This document shows, piece by piece, positions 8,384-14,723 of a DNA stretch of 15,265 nt. The position numbers and the translations under genes are program-made. Position 1 is the stretch's first letter; each line of letters opens with the position of its first letter. The notes under the pieces were generated by a model, which saw only the letters and a list, made by a program, of their open reading frames with translations, had not been told where the DNA came from and searched no databases. Source of the DNA: Burkholderiales bacterium (GTDB lineage: Bacteria; Pseudomonadota; Gammaproteobacteria; Burkholderiales; Usitatibacteraceae). Where the stretch lies: NCBI GenBank assembly GCA_017880705.1, contig JADGRS010000025.1, forward strand, positions 1 through 15,265. Reading direction: 5' to 3'.

Positions 8384-9369
8384 CAGAAGTAGCCCTCGCG
8401 CTTGCGAAGCTCCATCGACGCGTCCGACGTCTGGTCGTCCATGCGCGTGGCGCCGCGTTCGGTGACGGTGGCCGTCGCGGTCTCGGCGATGATCGCGTCG
8501 GTGTTGCCGGCATTCGACGCCACGGGGCAGGTGCAGGTGATGTCGCCCACGGTGCGGAAACGCACGCGGCGCGTGACCACCGTCTCGCCCGGGCGCGGCG
8601 GCGTGAGCTCGGTTACCGGAGCGAGCAGGCCGTTGCGCTCGACTACTTCGCGGTCGTGCGCGTAGTAGATGCGCGGCACCGCGAGACCTTCGCGCTCGAT
8701 GTACTGCCAGATGTCGAGCTCGGTCCAGTTGGAGAGCGGGAAGACGCGCAGGTGCTCGCCGGGGGCGAGGCGCGCGTTGTAGAGGCTCCAGAGCTCCGGG
8801 CGCTGGTTGCGCGGGTCCCATTGGCCGAACTCGTCGCGGTGCGAGAGGATGCGCTCCTTCGCGCGCGCCTTCTCTTCGTCGCGGCGCGCGCCGCCGAAGA
8901 GCGCGTCGAACTCGAATTCCTTCACGGCGTCGAGGAGGGTCACGGTCTGGTGCACGTTGCGGCTCTCGTCGGGGCGGCGCAGCTTCACGCGTCCCGCGCG
9001 GATCGACTCGCCCACGGAGCGCACGATGAGCCGCTCGCCGAGCTCCGCCGCGCGCGCGTCGCGAAACGCCGTCACCTCGGGAAAGTTGTGCTCGGTGTCG
9101 ATGTGCAGCAGCGGGAACGGAAACCGGTCGGGGCGGAACGCCTTCTGCGCGACGCGCAGCATGACGATCGAATCCTTGCCGCCCGAGAAGAGAAGCGCGG
9201 GATTGCGCGTCTCCGCGACCACCTCGCGCATGATGTGGATCGCCTCGCTCTCCAGCCAATCGAGGTGCGAAAGACGGGCCTCGAAATTGGTGTCAGGTAC
9301 GCATTTCGAATGGTGATCCAGGTCTTCGCCGAAATGCGTACCTGACACCAATTTCGCGACAGCGCTCAT
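8383..9369 (-). CDS. cysD: Sulfate adenylyltransferase subunit CysD, with repeat-derived N-terminal insertion
   Basis: A 328-residue PP-loop ATP pyrophosphatase subunit that adenylates sulfate with ATP, partnered by CysN. The PP-loop SGGKDSIVML is at residues 62-71, followed by LLHIDTEHNFPEV and FGGARRDEEKARAKER, all typical. The end, TDQ-free MDDQTSDASMELRKREGYF, matches the family's KR-GYF ending. The N-terminus is unusual: residues 5-30 are encoded by a 75-base inverted repeat (9282-9356), placed just before the normal family start LSHLDWLESEAIHIMREV. ATG at 9369 overlaps the cysH stop (ATGA). No conventional start codon lies between the repeat and the conserved core, so at least most of the repeat must be translated. 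The repeat keeps frame, so the catalytic core is intact and activity is expected. Only a weak ribosome-binding site is visible, so coupling to cysH seems likely. Confidence 0.95.
   Translation of the reverse strand: MSAVAKLVSGTHFGEDLDHHSKCVPDTNFEARLSHLDWLESEAIHIMREVVAETRNPALLFSGGKDSIVMLRVAQKAFRPDRFPFPLLHIDTEHNFPEVTAFRDARAAELGERLIVRSVGESIRAGRVKLRRPDESRNVHQTVTLLDAVKEFEFDALFGGARRDEEKARAKERILSHRDEFGQWDPRNQRPELWSLYNARLAPGEHLRVFPLSNWTELDIWQYIEREGLAVPRIYYAHDREVVERNGLLAPVTELTPPRPGETVVTRRVRFRTVGDITCTCPVASNAGNTDAIIAETATATVTERGATRMDDQTSDASMELRKREGYF
9282..9356. repeat. Perfect inverted repeat (27-base arms, 21-base loop) inside cysD
   Basis: Left arm 9282-9308 and right arm 9330-9356 are exact reverse complements, with core TGGTGTCAGGTACGCATTTC; the 21-base spacer lies between them. 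Pairing stops at both ends of the arms, which defines a unit of 75 bases, a multiple of three. It resembles the small palindromic REP-like elements scattered in proteobacterial genomes that share a GGTGTCAG core, although that family link is from memory and not tested. In the mRNA it would form a very stable hairpin beginning about 11 bases after the cysD AUG. No other copy was seen in the window. Confidence 0.9.
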
Positions 9370-10073
9370 GCCACGGTTTCCACGACGCGGATCGGGATCT
9401 CGTGCAGGCCGCACTCCTTGCGGGCGCCGGCGTTCTCCCACCACCAGCGGCCCGCGCGGGGGTGCTCGCCGGGCTTCACGGCACGCGTGCAGGGCTCGCA
9501 GCCGATCGACGGGTAGCCGCGATCGTGCAGCGAGTTGTAGGGGACGCGATTGGCGCGCAGGTACTGCCACACGTCGTCGTTCGTCCAGTCGGCGAGCGGG
9601 CTGAACTTCCACTTGCCGGTGGCGGCATCGTGCTCGACCTCGTTCAGCGCGGCGCGGCTGTCGGCCTGCTCGCGGCGCAGCCCCGTGATCCAGCCGCGCC
9701 GGCCGGCCAGGGCGCGCCGCAGGGGCTCGACCTTGCGCACGGCGCAGCACGCCTTGCGTTCGTCGACGCCCTCGTAGAAGCCGTCGATGCCGTACTGCTC
9801 GACGTACGAGTCCACGGAGCCCGGCCACGGCGTCAAGACCTGGATGTCGAGGCCATAGCGATGGCGAACCTCCGCGATGAGGTCACGGGTTTCCTGCGGC
9901 AGGCGTCCGGTATCGAGCGTGAAGATGGAGATGGCGAGCCCGTCGCGCGCGATCAGGTCGAGCACCACCATGTCCTCGGCGCCGAAGCTCGACGCGAGCG
10001 CGGTGGGCGAGTGGTTCTTCTCGATCGACGCGAGGAGGCGCCGCGCGCGTTCGACACGGTCTTCGTACCTCAT
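9366..10073 (-). CDS. cysH: Assimilatory APS reductase, [4Fe-4S] type
   Basis: A 235-residue thiol-dependent reductase turning APS into sulfite and AMP. Two cysteine pairs, KACCAVRK (Cys109-Cys110) and GCEPCTRA (Cys192, Cys195), are the known ligands of the [4Fe-4S] cluster that marks APS-using enzymes rather than PAPS-using ones. The catalytic Cys is 221 in the C-terminal KECGLH. Substrate-binding blocks SSFGAEDMV (residues 28-36), TLDTGRLPQET and ITGLRREQADSR are present. The lack of cysC in the operon agrees with APS as substrate. The ATG at 10073 overlaps the stop of the DUF934 gene as ATGA, and the gene ends in an ATGA overlap with cysD. All key residues are present, so an active enzyme is expected. 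Thioredoxin or glutaredoxin would recycle it. Confidence 0.96.
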   Translation of the reverse strand: MRYEDRVERARRLLASIEKNHSPTALASSFGAEDMVVLDLIARDGLAISIFTLDTGRLPQETRDLIAEVRHRYGLDIQVLTPWPGSVDSYVEQYGIDGFYEGVDERKACCAVRKVEPLRRALAGRRGWITGLRREQADSRAALNEVEHDAATGKWKFSPLADWTNDDVWQYLRANRVPYNSLHDRGYPSIGCEPCTRAVKPGEHPRAGRWWWENAGARKECGLHEIPIRVVETVA

Positions 10074-10594
10074 CGGGCGATCCTTCCTGCGACGGCGCGT
10101 TTGCGAAAGAGCGGCACGGGGTCGTCCACCGAACCCTGGTAGCGGACGGAGAAGTCGGTGAAGGAGGCGAGCGCGGCCTCGGGATCGTGATGGGGCGCGA
10201 GCTTGAAGGAATCGAAGCCGCAGCGCGCGAGGTAGAAGAGCTGGTCGCGGCCCACGTCGCCGAAGGCGCGCAGCTCGCCGCGGTAGCCGTAGCGCGTGCG
10301 CAGCAGCGCCGCCGTCGAGTAGCCGCGCCCGTCCGTGAATTTCGGAAAGTGAATCGCAACGACCGAAAAGCGACCGAGGTCGTCCGCGATCGCCGCGGGA
10401 TCGTCGGCGGGAGCGAGCCACACGCCGATCGGCTGGCGCCGCGCGGCGAGCAGGTCGCGATGCTCCCTCCAGTAGGCGAGCGGCACGAGGACCGGCCCTT
10501 GCGGAAGCGGCTGCGTCGCGTCCCCGTGAGGCTGACCGATCGCCTGCCACACGTCGTTCTCGACCCTGCGGCCGCGAATCACGCGCTCAGGCAT
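10070..10594 (-). CDS. DUF934 family protein (cysI-cysH linker gene)
   Basis: A 174-residue cytosolic protein of the DUF934 family, usually annotated as an uncharacterised oxidoreductase or a protein related to nitrite/sulfite reduction, found next to cysI and cysH in many beta- and gammaproteobacteria. Recognisable stretches are VLVPLAYWREHR, GVWLAPADDP, VAIHFPKFTDGRGYSTAALL and ELRAFGDVGRDQLFYLARCG. It has no cofactor motif that I can identify and only one cysteine (in ARCGFDSF), so it is not an obvious iron-sulfur protein. ATG at 10594 follows a strong GGAGGTGG site and lies 8 bases inside the end of cysI. Its strict place between cysI and cysH suggests help in assembly or electron delivery for sulfite reductase; this is inference. 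Confidence 0.92.
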   Translation of the reverse strand: MPERVIRGRRVENDVWQAIGQPHGDATQPLPQGPVLVPLAYWREHRDLLAARRQPIGVWLAPADDPAAIADDLGRFSVVAIHFPKFTDGRGYSTAALLRTRYGYRGELRAFGDVGRDQLFYLARCGFDSFKLAPHHDPEAALASFTDFSVRYQGSVDDPVPLFRKRAVAGRIAR

Positions 10595-12263
10595 GGGCCA
10601 CCTCCTTCGCGTTGCCGTAGACCCCGGCCTTGAACGGCGCCACGCCGATGCGCTGCACCGTATCCACGAAGAGCTCGTCCTCGTGGCGCTCGCCGATGTA
10701 GGTGTCGATGAGCTTGGCGACGACGTCGGGCATATCGGAAGCGGCGAACGAAGGCCCGATCACTTGCCCCAGGGCGGCCTGGTTGCCTTGCCGCCCGCCG
10801 ATGGAAACCTGGTAGAACTCCGCGCCCTGCTTGTCGACGCCGAGGATGCCGATGTGGCCGATGTGATGGTGGCCGCACGAATTCATGCAGCCCGAGATGT
10901 TGAGATCGAGCTCGCCGATGTCGTGGAGATAGTCGAGGTCGTCGAAGCGGCGCTGGATCGCCTCCGCGATGGGGATCGACTTCGCGTTGGCCAGCGAGCA
11001 GAAGTCGCCGCCGGGGCAGCACACGATGTTGGTGAGCAGGCCCACGTTCGGCGTCGCGAGGCCCTGGGATTTCGCCGCCTGCCAGAGGGCGAAGAGATCG
11101 CGCTTCCTCACGTCGGCGAGGATCAGGTTCTGCTCGTGCGAGACGCGCAGCTCGCCGAAGCTGTACCGGTCGGCGAGGTCCGCGACGAAGTCCATCTGCG
11201 CGTCGGTCGCGTCCCCCGGGGGAACGCCGGTCTTCTTCAGCGATAGCGTGACCGAGGCGTAGCCCGCGCGGCGATGGGGATGCACATTGCGCTCGGCCCA
11301 CCGCGAGAAGGAGCGGCTGTCGGCCAGCGACTGCACGTAGCTCGCGTCCATCTCGGGAAGGCTTTCATAGGCTTGCGGCTCGAAGTGCGCCGCGACGCGG
11401 TCGAATTCCTCCTGCGTGATGATCGCGGGCGAGTCCTTGCGGGCGATCTCCCACTCGGCCTCGACCTGGCGCGCGAACTCCTCGATGCCGAGCGCCTTCA
11501 CCAGGATCTTGATGCGCGCCTTGTAGATGTTGTCGCGCCGCCCGTAGCGGTTGTACACGCGCAGGATCGCCTCGCAATACGTGAGCATGTGCCGCCACGG
11601 CAGGAACTCGCGGATCACGTGGCCCACGATCGGGGTGCGGCCCATGCCGCCGCCCACGATCACGCGCAGGCCCGTTTCGCCCGAGGCGTTGCGGATCACG
11701 TGCAGGCCGATGTCGTGCAGGAGCACCGCGGCGCGGTCGGCCTCGGCGCCGTTGAGCGCGATCTTGAACTTGCGCGGCAGGTACGCGAACTCGGGGTGGA
11801 ACGTCGACCATTGCCGCAGGATCTCCGCGAGCGGGCGCGGATCGATGATCTCGTCGGCGGCCACTCCCGCGAAGTGGTCGGTGGTGATGTTGCGGATGCA
11901 GTTCCCGGAGGTCTGGATCGCGTGCATCTCGACCTCGGCGAGGAGCGCGAGGATGTCGGGAGTCTCCTCGAGCCTGGGCCAGTTGTACTGGATGTTCTGG
12001 CGCGTCGTGAAGTGCCCGTAGCCCCGGTCGTGCTTGCGCGCGATGTGCGCGAGCATGCGCAGCTGCCTGGAGGACAGGAGCCCGTAGGGCACGGCCACGC
12101 GCAGCATCGGCGCATGGCGCTGGATGTAGAGGCCGTTCTGCAGGCGCAGCGGCCGGAATTCGTCGTCGGTGAGCTCGCCCGCCAGGTAGCGGCGCGTCTG
12201 GTCGCGGAACTGCGCGACGCGCTCCGCGACGAGGGCGTGATCATAGGAATCGTAGCGATACAT
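10587..12263 (-). CDS. cysI: Sulfite reductase hemoprotein (siroheme/[4Fe-4S])
   Basis: A 558-residue enzyme reducing sulfite to sulfide with six electrons. The coupled siroheme-[4Fe-4S] centre is marked by CCPGGDFC (Cys416 and Cys422) and NISGCMNSCG (Cys459 and Cys463). The first repeat includes GYGHFTTRQNIQYNWP, and TSGNCIRNITTDHFAG is a typical ferredoxin-like block near residues 118-133. The length and sequence fit the CysI/nitrite-reductase-like family used without a CysJ partner. ATG at 12263 gives a family-like start (MYRYDSYDHALV), but the sequence just before it (ATAGCATGTCGGC) has no convincing Shine-Dalgarno, and an out-of-frame ATG lies 10 bases upstream, so the exact start is a little uncertain. 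It is the first gene of the operon, opposite cysB. Nitrite reductase activity is a possible alternative, but the neighbours favour sulfite. Confidence 0.94.
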   Translation of the reverse strand: MYRYDSYDHALVAERVAQFRDQTRRYLAGELTDDEFRPLRLQNGLYIQRHAPMLRVAVPYGLLSSRQLRMLAHIARKHDRGYGHFTTRQNIQYNWPRLEETPDILALLAEVEMHAIQTSGNCIRNITTDHFAGVAADEIIDPRPLAEILRQWSTFHPEFAYLPRKFKIALNGAEADRAAVLLHDIGLHVIRNASGETGLRVIVGGGMGRTPIVGHVIREFLPWRHMLTYCEAILRVYNRYGRRDNIYKARIKILVKALGIEEFARQVEAEWEIARKDSPAIITQEEFDRVAAHFEPQAYESLPEMDASYVQSLADSRSFSRWAERNVHPHRRAGYASVTLSLKKTGVPPGDATDAQMDFVADLADRYSFGELRVSHEQNLILADVRKRDLFALWQAAKSQGLATPNVGLLTNIVCCPGGDFCSLANAKSIPIAEAIQRRFDDLDYLHDIGELDLNISGCMNSCGHHHIGHIGILGVDKQGAEFYQVSIGGRQGNQAALGQVIGPSFAASDMPDVVAKLIDTYIGERHEDELFVDTVQRIGVAPFKAGVYGNAKEVAHA

Positions 12264-12357
12264 GCCGACATGCTATCGCCCGCCCATATATCCAGAAAAT
12301 ACTTTATTGTGATATGGTTATAACCAGTGGGCCTCAAGCTCCAATGTCGGAAAGTGT
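12264..12357. promoter_or_regulatory. Divergent cysI / cysB control region with dyads
   Basis: A 94-base gap between the cysI and cysB start codons, clearly more AT-rich in its centre than the flanking genes. It contains the 12-base palindrome TGGTTATAACCA (12315-12326) and a wider dyad TTAT-N12-ATAA (12304-12323), a reasonable place for a LysR-type regulator such as the adjacent CysB. On the cysI strand a TATATG-like -10 can be drawn without a good -35, as expected at an activator-dependent promoter. The exact promoters and operators are inference. Confidence 0.6.
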
Positions 12358-13299
12358 ATGAATATTCAACAGTTTAGATACGTGAGCGAGGTCGCGCGAC
12401 GAAACCTCAACGTCTCCGAGGCCGCGCATGCGTTGCACACGTCGCAGCCGGGCGTGTCGAAGCAGATCCGCGGATTGGAAGAAGAGCTCGGCGCGGCGAT
12501 CTTCGTGCGCCAGGGCCGGCGCTTCACCGCCTTGACCGACGCGGGGCGCGAGATCGTCGCCGCCGCCGATCGCATCCTCGCGGAGATCTCGAACCTGAAA
12601 GCGGTGGGCGAGGAGTTCGCGCATCACGCGAAGGGCAGCCTCGCCGTGGGCGTCACCCACACGCAGGCGCGGTACGCGCTGCCGCCGGTGGTGACGGCTT
12701 TCAAGAAGCGCTTCCCCGACGTGAAGCTGAAGCTGCTGCAGGGCAATCCTCACCAGCTCGCGAAGATGGTGCTCGGCGGCGAGGCCGACCTCGCGATCGC
12801 GACCGAGGCGCTCGCCGAATATCCGGAGCTCGTGACGCTGCCGTGCTATCGCTGGCATCACTGCGTGGTGGTGCCGTCGCGACATCCGCTCGCCAAGGTG
12901 AAGCCCCTCACGCTCGAGGCGATCGCGGCGTATCCGATCGTCACCTACGATTCCACGTTCGCCGGCCGCAACTCGGTGGACCGCTCGTTCGCCGCGCGCG
13001 GCCTCGCGCCCGAGGTCGCGCTCACCGCGCTCGACTCCGACGTGATCAAGTCCTACGTCGCGCTCGGCCTGGGCGTCGGGATCATCTCGGCGCGCGCGTT
13101 CCGCAAGGGCAAGGACGAGGGGCTCGTCGCCCTCGACTGCGCGCACCTGTTTCCCATGCAGACGACGCGCCTCGCCTACAAGCGCGGCGCGTACCTGCGC
13201 AACTACACCGTGGAATTCATTCGCCTGTTCGCGCCCCACGTGCGCGGCGCCGACCTGAAGCAGCTCGAGAGCGACGCCGGGGAGAACTTCTCGATCTGA
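12358..13299 (+). CDS. cysB: LysR-type regulator of sulfur assimilation, CysB-like
   Basis: A 313-residue LysR-family DNA-binding regulator. The N-terminal helix-turn-helix starts MNIQQFRYVSEVARRNLNVS and continues EAAHALHTSQPGVSKQIRGL, closely resembling CysB and Cbl. The C-terminal effector domain begins near residue 93 (GSLAVGVTHTQARYALPPVV) and includes QGNPHQLAKMVLGGEADLAI and TYDSTFAGRNSVDRSF, the CysB-type ligand pocket segments. In the family, O-acetylserine (or its N-acetyl form) is the coinducer and sulfide or thiosulfate the anti-inducer. The gene is divergent from cysI with 94 bases between, the usual layout for a LysR regulator and its target, so it most likely activates the whole operon. 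It converges on the Rieske gene. The paralogue Cbl remains an alternative, but the context favours CysB. Confidence 0.94.
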   Translation: MNIQQFRYVSEVARRNLNVSEAAHALHTSQPGVSKQIRGLEEELGAAIFVRQGRRFTALTDAGREIVAAADRILAEISNLKAVGEEFAHHAKGSLAVGVTHTQARYALPPVVTAFKKRFPDVKLKLLQGNPHQLAKMVLGGEADLAIATEALAEYPELVTLPCYRWHHCVVVPSRHPLAKVKPLTLEAIAAYPIVTYDSTFAGRNSVDRSFAARGLAPEVALTALDSDVIKSYVALGLGVGIISARAFRKGKDEGLVALDCAHLFPMQTTRLAYKRGAYLRNYTVEFIRLFAPHVRGADLKQLESDAGENFSI

Positions 13300-13302
13300 T
13301 CC

Positions 13303-13330
13303 GTCATTGCCGCGAAGGCGCGAATCCAGG
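13303..13330. repeat. Degenerate copy of the GTCATTCCCGCG...GCGGGAATCCAG dispersed palindrome
   Basis: The bases here run GTCATTGCCGCGAAG then GCGCGAATCCAGG. They differ by one base on each arm from the repeat GTCATTCCCGCG-AAG-GCGGGAATCCAG, which is common in intergenic DNA of many beta- and gammaproteobacteria. Its translation gives the familiar LDSRLRGND signature. It begins 4 bases after the cysB stop and lies before the Rieske gene stop, so it could serve as a two-way terminator, though the two mismatches weaken the stem. Confidence 0.7.
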
Positions 13331-13339
13331 CCCGCAGGC

Positions 13340-14041
13340 TCAGCACTGCGCCCACTGGGTGCTGTAGTTCTCCAGGCGCCGCACGATCGCGGTGCCCTCG
13401 GTGGCCGCCCTGGCGCGGTTGCCCATCTCGAGCTGCAGGCGGAATTCGTACTTGCGGAAGAACTCGGCGAACATCTCGCCGCCGAACGTGCCGACGGCGA
13501 AGGTCTCGTCCGCCTTCGGATCGTGCTCGAGGAGGATCGTCGCGAGCGGCTGCGGCGCCGGCCCGGAGACGACACGGGCGCCCGCCGCGGGGTCGTACAC
13601 GCTGCGATCCGAGCAGCACGTGATCACCTTCCCCTTGCCGGCCACGGGACTTGGCGCATCGCGATAGCCGATGAAGCTCACCTGCTTCGTCGGATAGGTC
13701 ATCTTGTGCGCGCAGATCGCGGAGTAGGCGACAACGGATTTTTCGGCGCCGATCCCGCCCTCCCAGGGATACGTCTCGCCCCCTTCGGTCTTCAGGAGGA
13801 TTCCCGGCGTCATCGGCTGCTCGAGCCGCAGGAGGAACGCGGGCGTGGCGGCATACGGATAGTCGAATACGTAGGTCGCACCCGCGCGCAGCTCCGCGAC
13901 GCGCACCGGCTTGCCGGTCTCGTCGACCAGCTTCACGCGACGGTACTTGCGAGACGCGAGAACCGCGCCTTGCGAGGCCTCGGGACACGCGGCGCCTGCG
14001 GCCGACAGGGCGCAGGCCTGGACGAATTCACGTCGCTTCAT
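13340..14041 (-). CDS. Exported Rieske-type [2Fe-2S] domain protein, atypical second ligand motif
   Basis: A 233-residue protein with a twin-arginine-like leader (MKRREFVQACALSAAGAAC) that suggests export of a folded, cofactor-bearing protein. The Rieske-like fold is indicated by ICAHKMTYP (Cys110, His112) and by VITCCSDRSVYDPAAG with VSGPAPQPLATI, which match the second cluster-binding segment and the GPAP-PL end of Rieske domains. The usual Cys-X2-His is Cys143-Ser-Asp-Arg146 here, so one of the four ligands appears changed. There is no transmembrane anchor apart from the leader. The start at 14041 was chosen because it gives the leader at the N-terminus; an upstream in-frame ATG at 14131 would add 30 residues before it and looks like noise. 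It converges on cysB and is divergent from the small binding-protein-like genes. Substrate and partner are unknown. Confidence 0.82.
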   Translation of the reverse strand: MKRREFVQACALSAAGAACPEASQGAVLASRKYRRVKLVDETGKPVRVAELRAGATYVFDYPYAATPAFLLRLEQPMTPGILLKTEGGETYPWEGGIGAEKSVVAYSAICAHKMTYPTKQVSFIGYRDAPSPVAGKGKVITCCSDRSVYDPAAGARVVSGPAPQPLATILLEHDPKADETFAVGTFGGEMFAEFFRKYEFRLQLEMGNRARAATEGTAIVRRLENYSTQWAQC

Positions 14042-14060
14042 GAGTCCATTCTCGCCGATA

Positions 14061-14107
14061 TTGCAGGTGTAGCGGCGCGAACGGGTCCTTTTGTGCAGGC
14101 GGTCACA
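14061..14107 (+). promoter_or_regulatory. Conserved upstream block 1, including CRP-like site
   Basis: TTGCAGGTGTAGCGGCGC at 14061-14078 is followed by a TGTGC-N6-TCACA dyad at 14092-14107, one base from the CRP/FNR-family consensus TGTGA-N6-TCACA. The same arrangement occurs at 14611-14656 before the paralogous gene. A TATACA sequence at 14141-14146 is a possible -10 for the downstream gene. It also lies between the divergent Rieske gene and this gene, so it might serve either one. Confidence 0.5.
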
Positions 14108-14170
14108 GCGCCGGAGGACCTCGGCGGACAACCATGCGCTTATACAACTTTCGACGAGCAGGGGACAGCC

Positions 14171-14593
14171 ATGAAGAACGCATTGGCAGCGATCGGTTTC
14201 GTGATCCTCGCTACCCTGGCGCTACCGGCCGGGGCGGAGGGGAAGAGCGCGGTCTACGGATCGGCGAGCGCCGTGGGCATGCTCGCGCCGTATCTCGGCC
14301 TCATCGATGCCAAGAGCGACGTGGCGGTCAGCGTATCCCCGTTGGGAAGCGGCCAGCTCGTGCTCGACGTGCTCGACGGCAAGTCCGCGGCCGCGGTTGT
14401 CGCGATGCCGTTGCCCCAGGCGATCGACGCCGCGCGCGAGGCCGCGCGGAAGCAGGGCCGCGTGCTCGTGATCCCCGAGTCGCTCCTGTTCCACGAGCTC
14501 AAGGAGTTGTCGCGCGGGGACACCCCCATCGGATTCGTGACGCTCGGCCCCGCGCCGGCGGGCCTGCGCAAGCTCCTGGCCGAGCTGCGCTAG
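14171..14593 (+). CDS. Small exported protein resembling one lobe of a PBP type-2 anion-binding protein (copy 1)
   Basis: A 140-residue protein with a Sec signal peptide (MKNALAAIGFVILATLALPA, then GA; likely cleavage after Ala22). The mature part contains VYGSASAVGMLAPYL, SPLGSGQLVLDVLDGKSAAA and VVAMPLPQAI, which recall the first-lobe loops of phosphate- or molybdate-type periplasmic binding proteins (GS-ST-V and SGSG-L-L-G-AD-A patterns). At 140 residues it is about half of a usual binding protein, so a full two-lobed ligand cleft is not expected. No membrane segment or cysteine is seen in the mature chain. It is paralogous to the gene at 14724, about 54% identical by my hand count with no gaps over 140 residues. 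The ATG at 14171 follows GGGGA at 7 bases or so. Function unknown; the fold assignment is tentative. Confidence 0.75.
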   Translation: MKNALAAIGFVILATLALPAGAEGKSAVYGSASAVGMLAPYLGLIDAKSDVAVSVSPLGSGQLVLDVLDGKSAAAVVAMPLPQAIDAAREAARKQGRVLVIPESLLFHELKELSRGDTPIGFVTLGPAPAGLRKLLAELR

Positions 14594-14610
14594 GGGCCCG
14601 GGCGGCGGCA

Positions 14611-14656
14611 TTGCAGATGTAGTGGCGCTCGAGCTCCCTTTGTGCGGAGCGTCACA
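14611..14656 (+). promoter_or_regulatory. Conserved upstream block 2, including CRP-like site
   Basis: TTGCAGATGTAGTGGCGC (14611-14628) differs at two of 18 bases from the matching element upstream of copy 1, and TGTGC-GGAGCG-TCACA at 14641-14656 repeats the near-CRP dyad with the same half-site mismatch. The distance from the dyad to the next ATG (about 70-80 bases) is similar in both copies. The repetition argues that the block is functional, not chance. Confidence 0.5.
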
Positions 14657-14723
14657 GCCGCGCGAGGCCCGGACGGCCGAGGATGCGGATACGTAACCCG
14701 ACTACTGCAAAGGCCAAACAATC

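Noticed and set aside
11274..12323. 349-codon plus-strand open frame opposite cysI
   Set aside because: Antisense shadow of the strongly conserved cysI; no family features in its translation.
12334..13575. 413-codon minus-strand open frame opposite cysB
   Set aside because: Shadow of cysB that also runs through the dispersed repeat (the LDSRLRGND stretch), so its apparent motif is repeat-derived.
14688..14695. TACGTA at 14690 as the -10 of copy 2
   Set aside because: It does not align with the TATACA of copy 1 when the two upstream regions are matched, so I do not claim it.
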